Source: RGIG7949 sp045628845 | GTDB taxonomy: Bacteria; Bacillota; Clostridia; Oscillospirales; Oscillospiraceae | NCBI GenBank assembly: GCA_045628845.1 | Contig: JAZQQE010000022.1 | Coordinates: 1-15,173, forward strand | Direction: 5' to 3' | DNA length: 15,173 nucleotides | Shown here: piece by piece, positions 1-7,020 of the stretch | Layout of the letters: every line of letters begins with the position of its first letter | Numbering within the stretch: the stretch's first letter is position 1 | The notes under the pieces: model-generated | What the model was told of the DNA's origin: nothing | Database searches by the model: none | The model's input: only the letters and a program-made list of their open reading frames with translations | Program-made: the position numbers and the translations under genes

Positions 1-68
1 GGGATCGTGAATACGGTCAGCAGGCGGAGCGGCTTGCCGACCGTCATGTCCCGTGAGGAGGCTTTCAT
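1..68 (-). CDS. MATE family efflux transporter, N-terminus only (cut by window edge)
   Basis: Only the first 22 codons are inside the window. They read MKASSRDMTVGKPLRLLTVF and then TIP. A short polar start followed by DMT-G-P---L--F-IP is the usual beginning of MATE (multidrug and toxic compound extrusion) transporters, just before their first membrane helix; these proteins export drugs or metabolites using an ion gradient. The ATG at 68-66 has GGAGA about 10 bases upstream, and its own promoter lies at 103-131. It follows the tRNA operon terminator on the same strand, so it is probably a separate transcription unit. With so little sequence, the family call is an inference from a short motif. 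Confidence 0.6.
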   Translation of the reverse strand, partial: MKASSRDMTVGKPLRLLTVFTI

Positions 69-102
69 CTCATCTCTGTCTCCATTCTCATTTCTTTTCT
101 TG

Positions 103-131
103 ATGGTACAGCATACGCGGCACGTTGTCAA
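103..131 (-). promoter_or_regulatory. Sigma-A type promoter of the MATE gene
   Basis: Read on the minus strand: TTGACA (131-126, perfect -35), 17-base spacer, TACCAT (108-103, 4 of 6 matches to the -10 consensus). It lies between the tRNA terminator and the ATG at 68 and predicts a leader of about 28 bases. Confidence 0.6.
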
Positions 132-150
132 CAAATGAATAGTCCCGCAT

Positions 151-184
151 AACAACAAATCCGGACTTCAAAAGAAGTCCGGAT
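151..184 (-). terminator. Intrinsic terminator of the tRNA operon
   Basis: A perfect 11-bp stem (159-169 with 174-184) has a 4-base loop. On the minus strand the stem is followed by TTTGTTGTT. It starts 15 bases past the CCA of tRNA-Val, so it ends the Met-Glu-Val tRNA transcript and probably also any read-through from the glycosyltransferase gene. Confidence 0.85.
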
Positions 185-198
185 AGGTATCGGCAAAA

Positions 199-275
199 TG
201 GTGGAGACTGCGCGACTCGAACGCGCGACCTCATGCGTGTGAAGCATGCGCTCTAACCTGCTGAGCTAAGCCTCC
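199..275 (-). tRNA. tRNA-Val (anticodon CAC)
   Basis: All four arms fold. The acceptor is GGAGGCT with AGTCTCC (one G-T pair), the D-stem GCTC/GAGC, the anticodon stem CATGC/GCATG around the loop TTCACAC, and the T-arm GCGCG-TTCGAGT-CGCGC. Anticodon positions 34-36 read CAC, which decodes GUG. Discriminator A is followed by an encoded CCA (201-199). It is the last gene of the tRNA operon, 4 bases after tRNA-Glu. A dedicated CAC valine tRNA suits a GC-rich codon set. Confidence 0.95.
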
Positions 276-279
276 GTTG

Positions 280-354
280 TGGTGACCCGTACGGGATTCG
301 AACCCATGTTACCGCCGTGAAAGGGCGGTGTCTTAACCGCTTGACCAACGGGCC
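280..354 (-). tRNA. tRNA-Glu (anticodon TTC)
   Basis: Full cloverleaf with acceptor GGCCCGT/ACGGGTC, anticodon stem CCGCC/GGCGG around loop CTTTCAC (anticodon TTC), and T-arm TGGGTTCGAATCCCG. Discriminator A and CCA are encoded (282-280). The body closely matches the familiar Bacillota tRNA-Glu. It is the middle gene of the operon. Confidence 0.96.
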
Positions 355-394
355 ACAAGGAACCAGTCTGCTTTGCAGGCCTTTACGGGATGAG

Positions 395-424
395 TTCCCC
401 ATAGGCCCGGAGGCCTATGGGGAA
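395..424 (-). repeat. Perfect 13-bp hairpin between tRNA-Met and tRNA-Glu
   Basis: Positions 395-407 are the exact reverse complement of 412-424, with a 4-base loop (TCCG on the minus strand). The stem begins at the base right after the CCA of tRNA-Met. No T-run follows, so it is not a standard terminator. It may guide 3' processing, stabilise the precursor, or be a small dispersed palindrome. A second tiny stem, CTGC/GCAG, lies at 368-378. Confidence 0.8.
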
Positions 425-501
425 TGGTAGCGGCGACTGGATTCGAACCGGTGACACTGCGGGTATGAACCGCATGCTCTAGCCAACTGAGCTACGCCGC
501 C
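425..501 (-). tRNA. tRNA-Met (anticodon CAT), elongator type
   Basis: Acceptor GGCGGCG/CGCCGCT begins with a G-T pair. D-stem is GCTC/GAGC, anticodon stem TGCGG/CCGCA around loop TTCATAC (anticodon CAT). CCA is encoded at 427-425. The 5' end lacks the features of initiator tRNA and resembles Bacillota elongator tRNA-Met; the tRNA-Ile form with modified CAT cannot be fully excluded from sequence. The T-stem ACCGG/CCAGT holds one C-A mismatch. It is the first gene of the operon, about 10 bases after the predicted transcription start. Confidence 0.92.
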
Positions 502-518
502 ATTCGGATAGCTTGTGT

Positions 519-547
519 ATTATACAATCCCTATCTCCGCTTGTCAA
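519..547 (-). promoter_or_regulatory. Perfect-consensus sigma-A promoter of the tRNA operon
   Basis: On the minus strand: TTGACA (547-542), exactly 17 bases, TATAAT (524-519). Both hexamers match consensus fully, as expected for a highly expressed stable-RNA operon. The -35 box lies inside the codons for Leu-Asp-Lys near the end of the upstream glycosyltransferase gene, whose stop codon is at 533-531. Confidence 0.95.
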
Positions 548-1961
548 GTGAAATATTTACGAAAAATCCTCCGGGAACAAATATTGCGAGCAGAGGCAGC
601 GCGATGAGCGAATAGCGGCCCGCCGCCTCGCTGAGCATGAACATGCAGACGTACCCGAGAACGGCGAGCATCGCCGTCTTTTCAGGCGCCGCGCAGGCCT
701 TTTTCACTCCGCGCACCGCGGCGGCCGCCGCAAGAAGCAAAAGCGCCGCGCCGTACCCGCTGCAGAGCCACGCGGTGAGGCTGAATATCCGCCCGCGCAG
801 GAGCGCGTTGTCCCCCGCGGAATACTGCACGAGGTAGTCGAGCACGGAGCTCTGGCCGCCCCAGGTATGCGCCGATTTGACGGCAAAGAGACGTACCGTA
901 CCGACTACTCCGAGAGCCTTGTAGCGCGAGAGCACCTCGCGGCGCACGGCGGCGTCGCCCGCCTTGTAGTCGTATTCGGCGACGGCGGCACGGAAAAAGT
1001 CCGAATCCTCCTGATTCCACGAGCCCTCGTACACGGCGTTCGAGCCCGCGAGCAGGGTAAACGAGGTCGACGAGTGCGCGACGGGCTTGCCGAGGGCGGC
1101 CTCCGCCCCGAAGAGCGCGGCCTCGCGGCCTCCGATGAACACGGCGGCGAGCGCGAGCAGCAGAGCGCCCGCACGGGCAAACGGGAGCTTCCTCTTCCCC
1201 CTGCGCATGGCGCACCACGTCAGCACGAGAGCGATGACCGGCACTATCGAGACCGGACGCACGAGCTCGAGCGCGAGCAGCGCAAGGCCGAGCAGGACGC
1301 CCCACACCACGGCGCTCCACACGTGCTCCGGGCGTTTTTTCGATATGCGCGCGAGCAGGTAGAAGAAGAGCGCGAGCAGAGCCATGGCGAGGTGCTCCCC
1401 GCAGCAGAGCGGAGCGTACAGCACGGCGGCGGGGCTGAGCGCGAAGATGAGGGCGGCGAGCATCGCGGCCTTCCCACCGCGCAGCATCCGCGCGGTCATG
1501 TATATCAGCACGGCCGTCACTACGCTGAGGACGAGGCCGCATATCTGATAGGCGGCGACGGACGCTCCGAACACCGAAAACGGCACGGAGAGCGCCGAGG
1601 CGAAAAAGAATATGTGCGGGAACAGATGCCCGGAGTTCTTCACGAGCTCCGTGCCCTGCGCGAGGCACTCGGCGACGCGGTAATACGTTCCGAAGTCATG
1701 GACGGGGTCGGTCACGACCGGATACGCTATGAGCGCCGCGGCGCGCGGGATGAACGCGACGACGGCGACTATCGCCATTCCTGCGGCAAAGCGCGGCTCC
1801 GGAGCGCGCCTTATGAGGAGCGCGATGACGACGAGGACGGCAGTGCACGCGGCCGTCGCGGCGAGCACGCCCCAGCCTCCCGAAACACAGGCGGCGACCG
1901 CGAGGGCGAGCCCCGCGGCGGCGGCTATGGCGCAGAATATCTTACTCAGGGCAGTATCCAT
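531..1961 (-). CDS. Membrane glycosyltransferase, GT-C fold / family 39 (ArnT-PMT like)
   Basis: The 476-residue protein has roughly ten or more hydrophobic segments. After two N-terminal helices (about 8-50) comes a loop with YPVVTDPVHDFGTYYR at 80-95. An acidic residue in the first outer loop, in a D-F/Y--YY setting, is typical of family 39-type GT-C enzymes that move a sugar from a polyprenyl-phosphate carrier to an acceptor on the outer face of the membrane (family knowledge). D85 and D89 are the candidates. The ATG at 1961 has GGGAGG 5 bases upstream. It follows the DUF4340 gene by 60 bases in the same direction and may be co-transcribed with it. No terminator is seen at its end, so its mRNA probably runs into the tRNA operon. 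Substrate is unknown; a plain polyprenol-linked membrane protein remains possible. Confidence 0.75.
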   Translation of the reverse strand: MDTALSKIFCAIAAAAGLALAVAACVSGGWGVLAATAACTAVLVVIALLIRRAPEPRFAAGMAIVAVVAFIPRAAALIAYPVVTDPVHDFGTYYRVAECLAQGTELVKNSGHLFPHIFFFASALSVPFSVFGASVAAYQICGLVLSVVTAVLIYMTARMLRGGKAAMLAALIFALSPAAVLYAPLCCGEHLAMALLALFFYLLARISKKRPEHVWSAVVWGVLLGLALLALELVRPVSIVPVIALVLTWCAMRRGKRKLPFARAGALLLALAAVFIGGREAALFGAEAALGKPVAHSSTSFTLLAGSNAVYEGSWNQEDSDFFRAAVAEYDYKAGDAAVRREVLSRYKALGVVGTVRLFAVKSAHTWGGQSSVLDYLVQYSAGDNALLRGRIFSLTAWLCSGYGAALLLLAAAAAVRGVKKACAAPEKTAMLAVLGYVCMFMLSEAAGRYSLIALPLLAIFVPGGFFVNISLDKRR

Positions 1962-1984
1962 GTTTCCTCCCGTATCTGCAAGGA

Positions 1985-2011
1985 GGCCCGCCGCATTTTC
2001 AGCGGCGCGCC
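1985..2011 (-). other. Intercistronic GC-rich hairpin
   Basis: A 6-bp core stem (1989-1994 with 2002-2007) closes a 7-base loop and continues for three more pairs after one mismatch. No T-run follows, so it is a poor terminator. It sits between the DUF4340 stop and the ribosome site of the glycosyltransferase gene. It may protect mRNA ends or partly attenuate transcription. Confidence 0.45.
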
Positions 2012-2021
2012 CTCTGTCATA

Positions 2022-3515
2022 TCAGGTATCGTACAACAGCGCGAGGTCTCTGTCGTCCATCAGGCGCGTGAACGCGTCCGTGATGTTCTCGAGATTCGAC
2101 CGGTATATGTAGAAGCGCTGCTCGCCGTCGACGACGGCGCAGTACTGGCGGTCATTGAGCTTATACATTTTCAGCTCGCGCGTGCCGCCCTCGCGCAGAT
2201 TCAGCGTCACGGTGACCTCGGCATTTCCGAGCGCCACGTCGTCGGCTACCGTGCCGACCTCGCGCAGGTTCAGCGTACGCGCGTACAGACGCTTCGTGTT
2301 CGTCTCGCCGATGTCCTTGCCGTTAAGATCGCCAAAGACGTGCTCGGCCTCGGTGTTGGCGTCGGTGATATAGTCCTCGAAGGAGAATTCGAGGTGGTAC
2401 TTCTCGCCTCTGACGTCGTAGTCGATTGACTGTACGCTATGGATATCCTGCACCCAGACGGTGCGGTTGAGGAGCGTCATGTAGTCGATGTCGAGGGGCT
2501 CGAAGCCGGCGACGGAGTATTCGAGGACGGTCAGCTTATCTATCTTGCCGGCCATGAAGTCCTCATACTGCGTGGTGAAGGCGCAGAAGAAGACGTTGGA
2601 GTCCGTCGCGCCGACCATGATGTCGGATTTGTTGCCCTGCACGTCCTCAAGGGCGAGGCGGGCGGGCTTGTCGAGTCCGAAATCGGCGAGGCGGTCAGCC
2701 TCTATGTCGCCGTAGACCTTGGAGAAGGCGACCGTCGCGACGAGGTCGAGAACGTCCTCGCGCACGGTGATGTCGGAGCAGGAGGAGACGACCGGCCGGA
2801 GGAGCATGTACGTCGACATGGCGTCGTTGCCCTCCATCTCGTAGGCCGGGTCGGTCACTATCTCGATGGCGGTACCGTCGCGCTTTTCCATGTAGACGCG
2901 GCAGATGTTGTCGTAGATCTCGTCGCCCTCATAGACGGGGAAGGAATCTATCTGACGGTACTCGACGATGTCGCGGGAGATGAGCGCGGCGAGGTAGGAG
3001 CCGACCATGTGGATCCTGTTGTCGCCCGTCACCATTGCGTAGGCGTAGTTCTGTATCGTCGGGTTGCCGAGCTTGAGCTCGAGCGTCTTGTCCGCGAAGC
3101 CGAGCTCGATGACAAAGTACGGATCGTCGAGACCGTATACCGAGAGGTCCTTCGGATCCTCCTCGACTATGCCCATCGAGGCGAGGGAGGTCATCGTGAA
3201 CATCATGCTGCGGAACTTACTCGTGTTCCAGTCGAAGTAGTATGATTCGGGCTCTGCTTCATAGGTGAGCTTGCCGTCCGCGTCGCGGACAAAGCGCACG
3301 TTCAGCTCTTCGCCGTTTTTCCAGTGCCAGCTCATGCTTGTGAGGGAGTTGCCGTCCTCATTGATGACGTAGATGACCGGCTGCTCCGACGGAGCCTCCG
3401 TCACTGTCGGGTCGACGTCATCCTTCGGGAAGATAAGGACAAAGGCAACAAGCAGCAGCGCAAGCACGACGACGATGCCGCCGGCGATTACGACGCGCTT
3501 AAGACCTTTTGTCAT
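2022..3515 (-). CDS. DUF4340 domain-containing membrane-anchored protein
   Basis: The 497-residue protein has an N-terminal anchor (about 8-29, flanked by K6 R7 and P30 K31) and a long, mostly beta-type outer domain rich in aspartate and aromatic residues. This matches the layout of DUF4340 proteins, which are usually encoded directly after GldG-like genes in ABC operons; their exact role is not established. Repeated phrases such as DLSVYGLDDPYFVIEL and RLADFGLDKPARLALE suggest two related subdomains. I chose the ATG at 3515 because it overlaps the GldG stop (TAATG) and has GGAGGAGG 8 bases upstream. A frame extension to 3614 exists, but those residues are arginine/histidine-rich and antisense-like. 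It probably works with the transporter at the outer membrane face. Confidence 0.8.
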   Translation of the reverse strand: MTKGLKRVVIAGGIVVVLALLLVAFVLIFPKDDVDPTVTEAPSEQPVIYVINEDGNSLTSMSWHWKNGEELNVRFVRDADGKLTYEAEPESYYFDWNTSKFRSMMFTMTSLASMGIVEEDPKDLSVYGLDDPYFVIELGFADKTLELKLGNPTIQNYAYAMVTGDNRIHMVGSYLAALISRDIVEYRQIDSFPVYEGDEIYDNICRVYMEKRDGTAIEIVTDPAYEMEGNDAMSTYMLLRPVVSSCSDITVREDVLDLVATVAFSKVYGDIEADRLADFGLDKPARLALEDVQGNKSDIMVGATDSNVFFCAFTTQYEDFMAGKIDKLTVLEYSVAGFEPLDIDYMTLLNRTVWVQDIHSVQSIDYDVRGEKYHLEFSFEDYITDANTEAEHVFGDLNGKDIGETNTKRLYARTLNLREVGTVADDVALGNAEVTVTLNLREGGTRELKMYKLNDRQYCAVVDGEQRFYIYRSNLENITDAFTRLMDDRDLALLYDT

Positions 3516-5026
3516 TACAGGTGCCTCCTCCTTGCCCATACGATGACGCCGGCAGCGATGATGATGACGGGTATCGCGACGATGACGAGCCAGAAGATGA
3601 GGTTGCCCTGCCACGTGAGAATGGTCAGTGCCTTGGAGTCGAAGTCCTTATCCGGGATGATGACCGCGTCGGTGTACTCGCTGACGTAGTTGAGCGCCGC
3701 GGTGAGCCAGGTCGCGTTGAGGAATTCGGGCGCGGAGAGGATGGAGTCGGTCATCATGCCGGTGCTGCAGAACAGTATGTCGGCACGGGTGTAGTTGAGG
3801 TTTTTGTCCGTCGCTATCTTCTCGGCGAGGACGCACATGTTGAAGGGTCCGACGGTATCGCCCTCGGCCTGATCGGTGCCGGCGATGACGTCCTCGACGC
3901 TCTTGGCGTAGCTCGTCGCGGAGCTCGTGAGGAGGGGATGGACGTCGATGCCGCTTCTCTGCGTGCCGGTTATCTCGATGGGCTTGCAGGCGGGGATCAT
4001 GGCGAAGTGGTTCTGGATGTTGATGGAGTCGGAGATGCCCTCGAAGTACTGCGTGTCGGGCACGACGTACATCGGGTAGCCGGACAGCGACTGCTGGGAG
4101 TCGAGGATGATCCTGTCGTCATATCTGATGCCCCACTCCTCGAAGAGCAGGGAGAGGTTCGTCATCGGATCGAGGGTGTTCGGATCCATCGAGACGACGA
4201 GCTTGCCGCCGTTATCCAGGAAGTCAGCGAGCTTGTCGACCTCCTCGGGACTGTAATCGTTGAGCGGCGAGGAGATTATCAGCATGGTGCAGTCTTCGGG
4301 GATGTCCTCGCGGGCGAGGATCAGGTTGTCGACCTCGTAGTTGGAGTAGGTCAGCAGCTGGGTGAGCTCGTCGAGGCCGTAGTCCTCGCTGTGGCCGCGG
4401 ATGTAGAGCGCCTTGTCGAGCGTGTCGGCGGTGACGTAGAGGAGGGCGCTGGTGAGCTTCTGCTCGGCGCGCAGGCCGACGTAGTAGGTGATGCCGTCCT
4501 CGCCGGTCTGGTGGTTATAAAGTGAGGTCGGCTGCAGGCGCTTGAAGCGGCGCTCCGTCGCGACGACGATGTCATCGGGCTGGAGGTCGTTGAGCGCGTT
4601 GTACTTCTCGACCACGCCGGGGTTGAGGTTCGGGTCTATGTAGGTGACCTTTATCATGCCGCCGGCGAGGGACTGGTAGCGCTGAAGGGTCTCGTAGATG
4701 TTGCTGTAAAGCTCGGTGGAGTCTTTGTAATGAGTCTCATCGGCGAAGACGATGATGTCCACGGGCTCGTTGAGGTCCGCTATGACTTCTTTGGTATCCT
4801 CGGAGATCTCGAAGAGCTTTTCGCTCGTGAGGTCGACCTCGAGGACGAAGCGGTCGGTCAGGTATCCGACGAAGACGTTGATTAGGATGACCGCGACGAT
4901 GAATATCACGGTGAAGAGGGTGGCGAGCGTCCCGTACTTGAACTTGCGGGACTTTATCTCTTCCTGTTCGGCGGCGAGCTCGACGTCGAATATGCCCTGG
5001 TCCAGAAGATCCTTGTTCTTTTTCAT
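3515..5026 (-). CDS. GldG family (ABC_transp_aux) membrane protein
   Basis: The 503-residue protein has a short charged cytoplasmic start, a membrane helix at about 31-56, a long outer domain, and a second helix at about 475-496 followed by the positive tail WARRRHL. Right after the first helix comes VDLTSEKLFEISEDTKEVI, the signature start of GldG/ABC_transp_aux proteins. Further in are KALYIRGHSEDYGLDELTQL and LIISSPLNDYSPEEVDKLADFLDNGGKLVV, segments typical of the family's GATase-like fold; no catalytic residues are evident. In Bacteroidota, GldG belongs to the GldA-GldF-GldG complex linked to gliding; in Bacillota the substrate is unknown. ATG at 5026 has GGAGGG upstream and lies 13 bases after the permease stop. 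It overlaps DUF4340 by 1 base. Confidence 0.87.
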   Translation of the reverse strand: MKKNKDLLDQGIFDVELAAEQEEIKSRKFKYGTLATLFTVIFIVAVILINVFVGYLTDRFVLEVDLTSEKLFEISEDTKEVIADLNEPVDIIVFADETHYKDSTELYSNIYETLQRYQSLAGGMIKVTYIDPNLNPGVVEKYNALNDLQPDDIVVATERRFKRLQPTSLYNHQTGEDGITYYVGLRAEQKLTSALLYVTADTLDKALYIRGHSEDYGLDELTQLLTYSNYEVDNLILAREDIPEDCTMLIISSPLNDYSPEEVDKLADFLDNGGKLVVSMDPNTLDPMTNLSLLFEEWGIRYDDRIILDSQQSLSGYPMYVVPDTQYFEGISDSINIQNHFAMIPACKPIEITGTQRSGIDVHPLLTSSATSYAKSVEDVIAGTDQAEGDTVGPFNMCVLAEKIATDKNLNYTRADILFCSTGMMTDSILSAPEFLNATWLTAALNYVSEYTDAVIIPDKDFDSKALTILTWQGNLIFWLVIVAIPVIIIAAGVIVWARRRHL

Positions 5027-5039
5027 TGTCGTTCCCTCC

Positions 5040-5744
5040 TCAGCTCCAGCGTTTCTTCTCGAGCATGCGGACCGTCAGGAACAGGAAGGTGGCCGTCACG
5101 CTGATGTAGTACACGAAGTCGGCAAGGGAGAACACTCCCATGATGAAGGTGTTGTAGCGGCGGTAGATGCTCAGCCAGTACAGCACGGACTTTATCCACG
5201 CGGTATTGACGAGGCTGTAGCACAGGTCGAGTATCAGCAGCAGGGCGAAGACCGCGAGGGTCGCGATGGCGCTGATGAGCTGGTTTTCCGTCAGCGACGA
5301 GATGAAGCAGCCGATGGACACGTACACGGCGGCGACACCGAGGATGGCGATGTAGTTGCCGACGACGGAGGCCATGTTGACCTTGCCGAACGCCTGGCAG
5401 ATGATGACGTACACTATCGTCAGCACGAGGCCGAACACGAACACGAGGTACGCCGCGAGGAACTTGCCCATGACGATGCCCGACGGGGAGACGGGGCTCG
5501 TCAGAAGGAGCTGGTCCGTCTTCTGCTTGTAGTCCTCGGAGAAGGTGCGCATCGTCAGGATGGGCACGATGATCGCGAGGGAGTACAGCATGACGGAGAA
5601 TACCGTATTGAGCGCGTTGGTGGAGGTCATGATGCTCGAAATGTAGAACGTGGCATTCATTATAACTATGTATGCCGCCACGAACACGTATCCGAGGGGG
5701 GAGGTGAAGTACCCCTTCAGGTCTCTTTTAAGTATGGCAGTCAA
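5040..5744 (-). CDS. ABC transporter permease, ABC-2 / GldF type
   Basis: The 234-residue protein has about six hydrophobic segments (near 17-37, 48-65, 92-117, 128-150, 157-182, 208-226). The cytoplasmic stretch RTFSEDYKQKTDQLLLTSPV after the second helix is the conserved coupling region of ABC-2 permeases next to GldA-like ATPases. The start is TTG at 5744-5742: it directly abuts the ATPase stop (TAATTG), with AGGAGG about 9 bases upstream, and no in-frame ATG lies before residue 29. The weaker start may hold permease levels below the ATPase. It should form the membrane channel of the complex. Six helices imply a dimer or pairing with another permease, and no second one is encoded here. Confidence 0.88.
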   Translation of the reverse strand: MTAILKRDLKGYFTSPLGYVFVAAYIVIMNATFYISSIMTSTNALNTVFSVMLYSLAIIVPILTMRTFSEDYKQKTDQLLLTSPVSPSGIVMGKFLAAYLVFVFGLVLTIVYVIICQAFGKVNMASVVGNYIAILGVAAVYVSIGCFISSLTENQLISAIATLAVFALLLILDLCYSLVNTAWIKSVLYWLSIYRRYNTFIMGVFSLADFVYYISVTATFLFLTVRMLEKKRWS

Positions 5745-6752
5745 TTAAAACTCCTCCTTGCTTTCCGCTTCGGGCGCGGCCTTCTTCGGAGTCTTCGCGT
5801 GCGGCTCGGTATTGCCGCGCTTGGCCTCGACGAGCTTTACGAAGATGTCCTCGAGGGAGAGGTCCATGCTCTTGAGCTGGAGAATGGGGTAGCCCGCCTG
5901 GGCGAGGGCCGTGAACATCGGCTTTCTGACGTCGACGTTCGGACGCGCCTCGACGAGGAAGTCGTAGCTCCCCTGCTCGGCCTGCACGGTCGCGTCGGCG
6001 TACTGCACGCCCTCGACGCTGCGCAGGATGCGGCGAACGCTCTCGCGCGGGCCCGCGACACGGACGGTGAGCTTCCTGTCGCCGGTGATGAGGGCGGAGA
6101 GGTTGTCGGGCCTGTCGTCGGCGACGATCTGGCCGTTATTGATGACGAGCACGCGCTCGCATATCGCGGAGACCTCCTGCAGGATATGCGTGGAGAGGAT
6201 TATCGTCCTGTCCTTCCCGAGGCCCTTGATGACGTTGCGTATCTCGATTATCTGCTTCGGGTCGAGGCCGACGGTGGGCTCGTCGAGGATGAGCACCTCG
6301 GGGTTGCCGACGAGCGCCTGCGCCATGCCGACACGCTGCTTATAGCCCTTCGACAGGTTGCGGATGAGGCGCTTATACTGGTCGGTCAGTCCGACGAGGC
6401 TCACTATCTCATCGAGGTGCGCCGAGCGCTTGACGCCGCTGACGCGCTTGATATCATATATGAAGCTGAGGTATTCCTCGACGGTCATGTCAAGGTAGAG
6501 CGGGGGCTGCTCGGGCAGATAGCCGATATGGCGTTTTGCCTCGACGGGATTCTCCAGAACGTCGAGCCCGGCGATGCGCGCCGCGCCGGAGTTCGCGGAG
6601 AGGTAGCCCGTGATGATATTCATGGTGGTCGATTTGCCTGCGCCGTTCGGCCCGAGGAAGCCGACGATCTCGCCTTCATTCACCGTGAAGGAGAGCCTGT
6701 CTATGCCCCTCTTTTTGCCGTAGGTCTTTGTCAGGCCAGATACTTCGATCAT
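5745..6752 (-). CDS. ABC transporter ATP-binding protein, GldA-like
   Basis: The 335-residue protein contains Walker A GPNGAGKST (34-42), Q-loop region YLPEQPPLY, signature NLSKGYKQR (a variant of LSGGQ), Walker B VLILDEPTVGLDP and the switch histidine in ILSTHIL. A C-terminal extension with the phrase SLEDIFVKLVE is common in ABC-2 exporter ATPases, followed by a charged tail rich in Lys, Ala and Glu. It should power the permease encoded next. ATG at 6752 has AGGAGG 10 bases upstream. It is the first gene of the operon, with a promoter at 6828-6857 and a GC-rich stem CCGCC/GGCGG (6782-6794) in the leader. The transported substrate cannot be read from sequence. Confidence 0.92.
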   Translation of the reverse strand: MIEVSGLTKTYGKKRGIDRLSFTVNEGEIVGFLGPNGAGKSTTMNIITGYLSANSGAARIAGLDVLENPVEAKRHIGYLPEQPPLYLDMTVEEYLSFIYDIKRVSGVKRSAHLDEIVSLVGLTDQYKRLIRNLSKGYKQRVGMAQALVGNPEVLILDEPTVGLDPKQIIEIRNVIKGLGKDRTIILSTHILQEVSAICERVLVINNGQIVADDRPDNLSALITGDRKLTVRVAGPRESVRRILRSVEGVQYADATVQAEQGSYDFLVEARPNVDVRKPMFTALAQAGYPILQLKSMDLSLEDIFVKLVEAKRGNTEPHAKTPKKAAPEAESKEEF

Positions 6753-6827
6753 TATCTCAGTCCTCCTGATTGCGCCCCCGCCCGCCGCAGGCGGACAAGG
6801 GCCCAGCTTTCTATTATGGGTTTAGTC

Positions 6828-6857
6828 ATTATAGCACAATAAACATTTATTTTACAA
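6828..6857 (-). promoter_or_regulatory. Extended -10 promoter of the ABC operon
   Basis: On the minus strand: TTGTAA (6857-6852), 18-base spacer, TGC-TATAAT (-10 at 6833-6828, perfect, with the TG extension). It gives a leader of about 70 bases before the ATG at 6752. It is divergent from the rpmE promoter about 80 bases away. Confidence 0.8.
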
Positions 6858-6939
6858 GCCTCGACTATCATATTTTACGAAGCGGACATATTCTTCCTCA
6901 GCGCAAAACGGATGCGCGGAAAAATGATGAAAAAAGCTC

Positions 6940-6968
6940 TTGCTTTTTGCAAATAGGTATGATATTAT
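6940..6968 (+). promoter_or_regulatory. Promoter of rpmE
   Basis: TTGCTT (6940-6945), 17-base spacer, TATTAT (6963-6968) preceded by TGA, giving an extended -10. It is about 50 bases upstream of the rpmE ATG. Confidence 0.75.
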
Positions 6969-6976
6969 CACATTTG

Positions 6977-6991
6977 CCGCGCAAGGCGCGG
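6977..6991 (+). promoter_or_regulatory. Hairpin in the rpmE leader, possible L31 autoregulatory element
   Basis: CCGCGC and GCGCGG form a perfect 6-bp stem with an AAG loop, starting at about the predicted transcription start and 12 bases before the ribosome site AAAGAGGTGA. L31 leader structures that bind L31 are known in several bacterial groups. Whether this short stem belongs to one of them is inference. Confidence 0.4.
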
Positions 6992-7020
6992 TGTACTTTG
7001 GGCAGAAAGAGGTGAAACAA

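Noticed and set aside
867..2429. Long plus-strand open frame (520 codons) opposite the glycosyltransferase and DUF4340 genes
   Set aside because: Its translation is a low-complexity run of Arg, Glu, Gly and His with no family motif, as expected from the complement of GC-rich genes. The minus-strand genes have ribosome sites and clear families.
3516..3614. 33-residue N-terminal extension of the DUF4340 protein
   Set aside because: The extension is Arg/His-rich, lies over GldG codons and would place the membrane anchor away from the N-terminus. The ATG at 3515 has a strong ribosome site.
4752..6842. Very long plus-strand open frame (696 codons) opposite the ABC operon
   Set aside because: It is antisense to three well-supported genes, has a shadow-like composition and no ribosome site.
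6931..6948. AAAAAGC-TCTT-GCTTTTT as a terminator
   Set aside because: The stem is only 7 bp and mostly A-T, and it overlaps the rpmE -35 region between two divergent promoters where no transcript needs ending.
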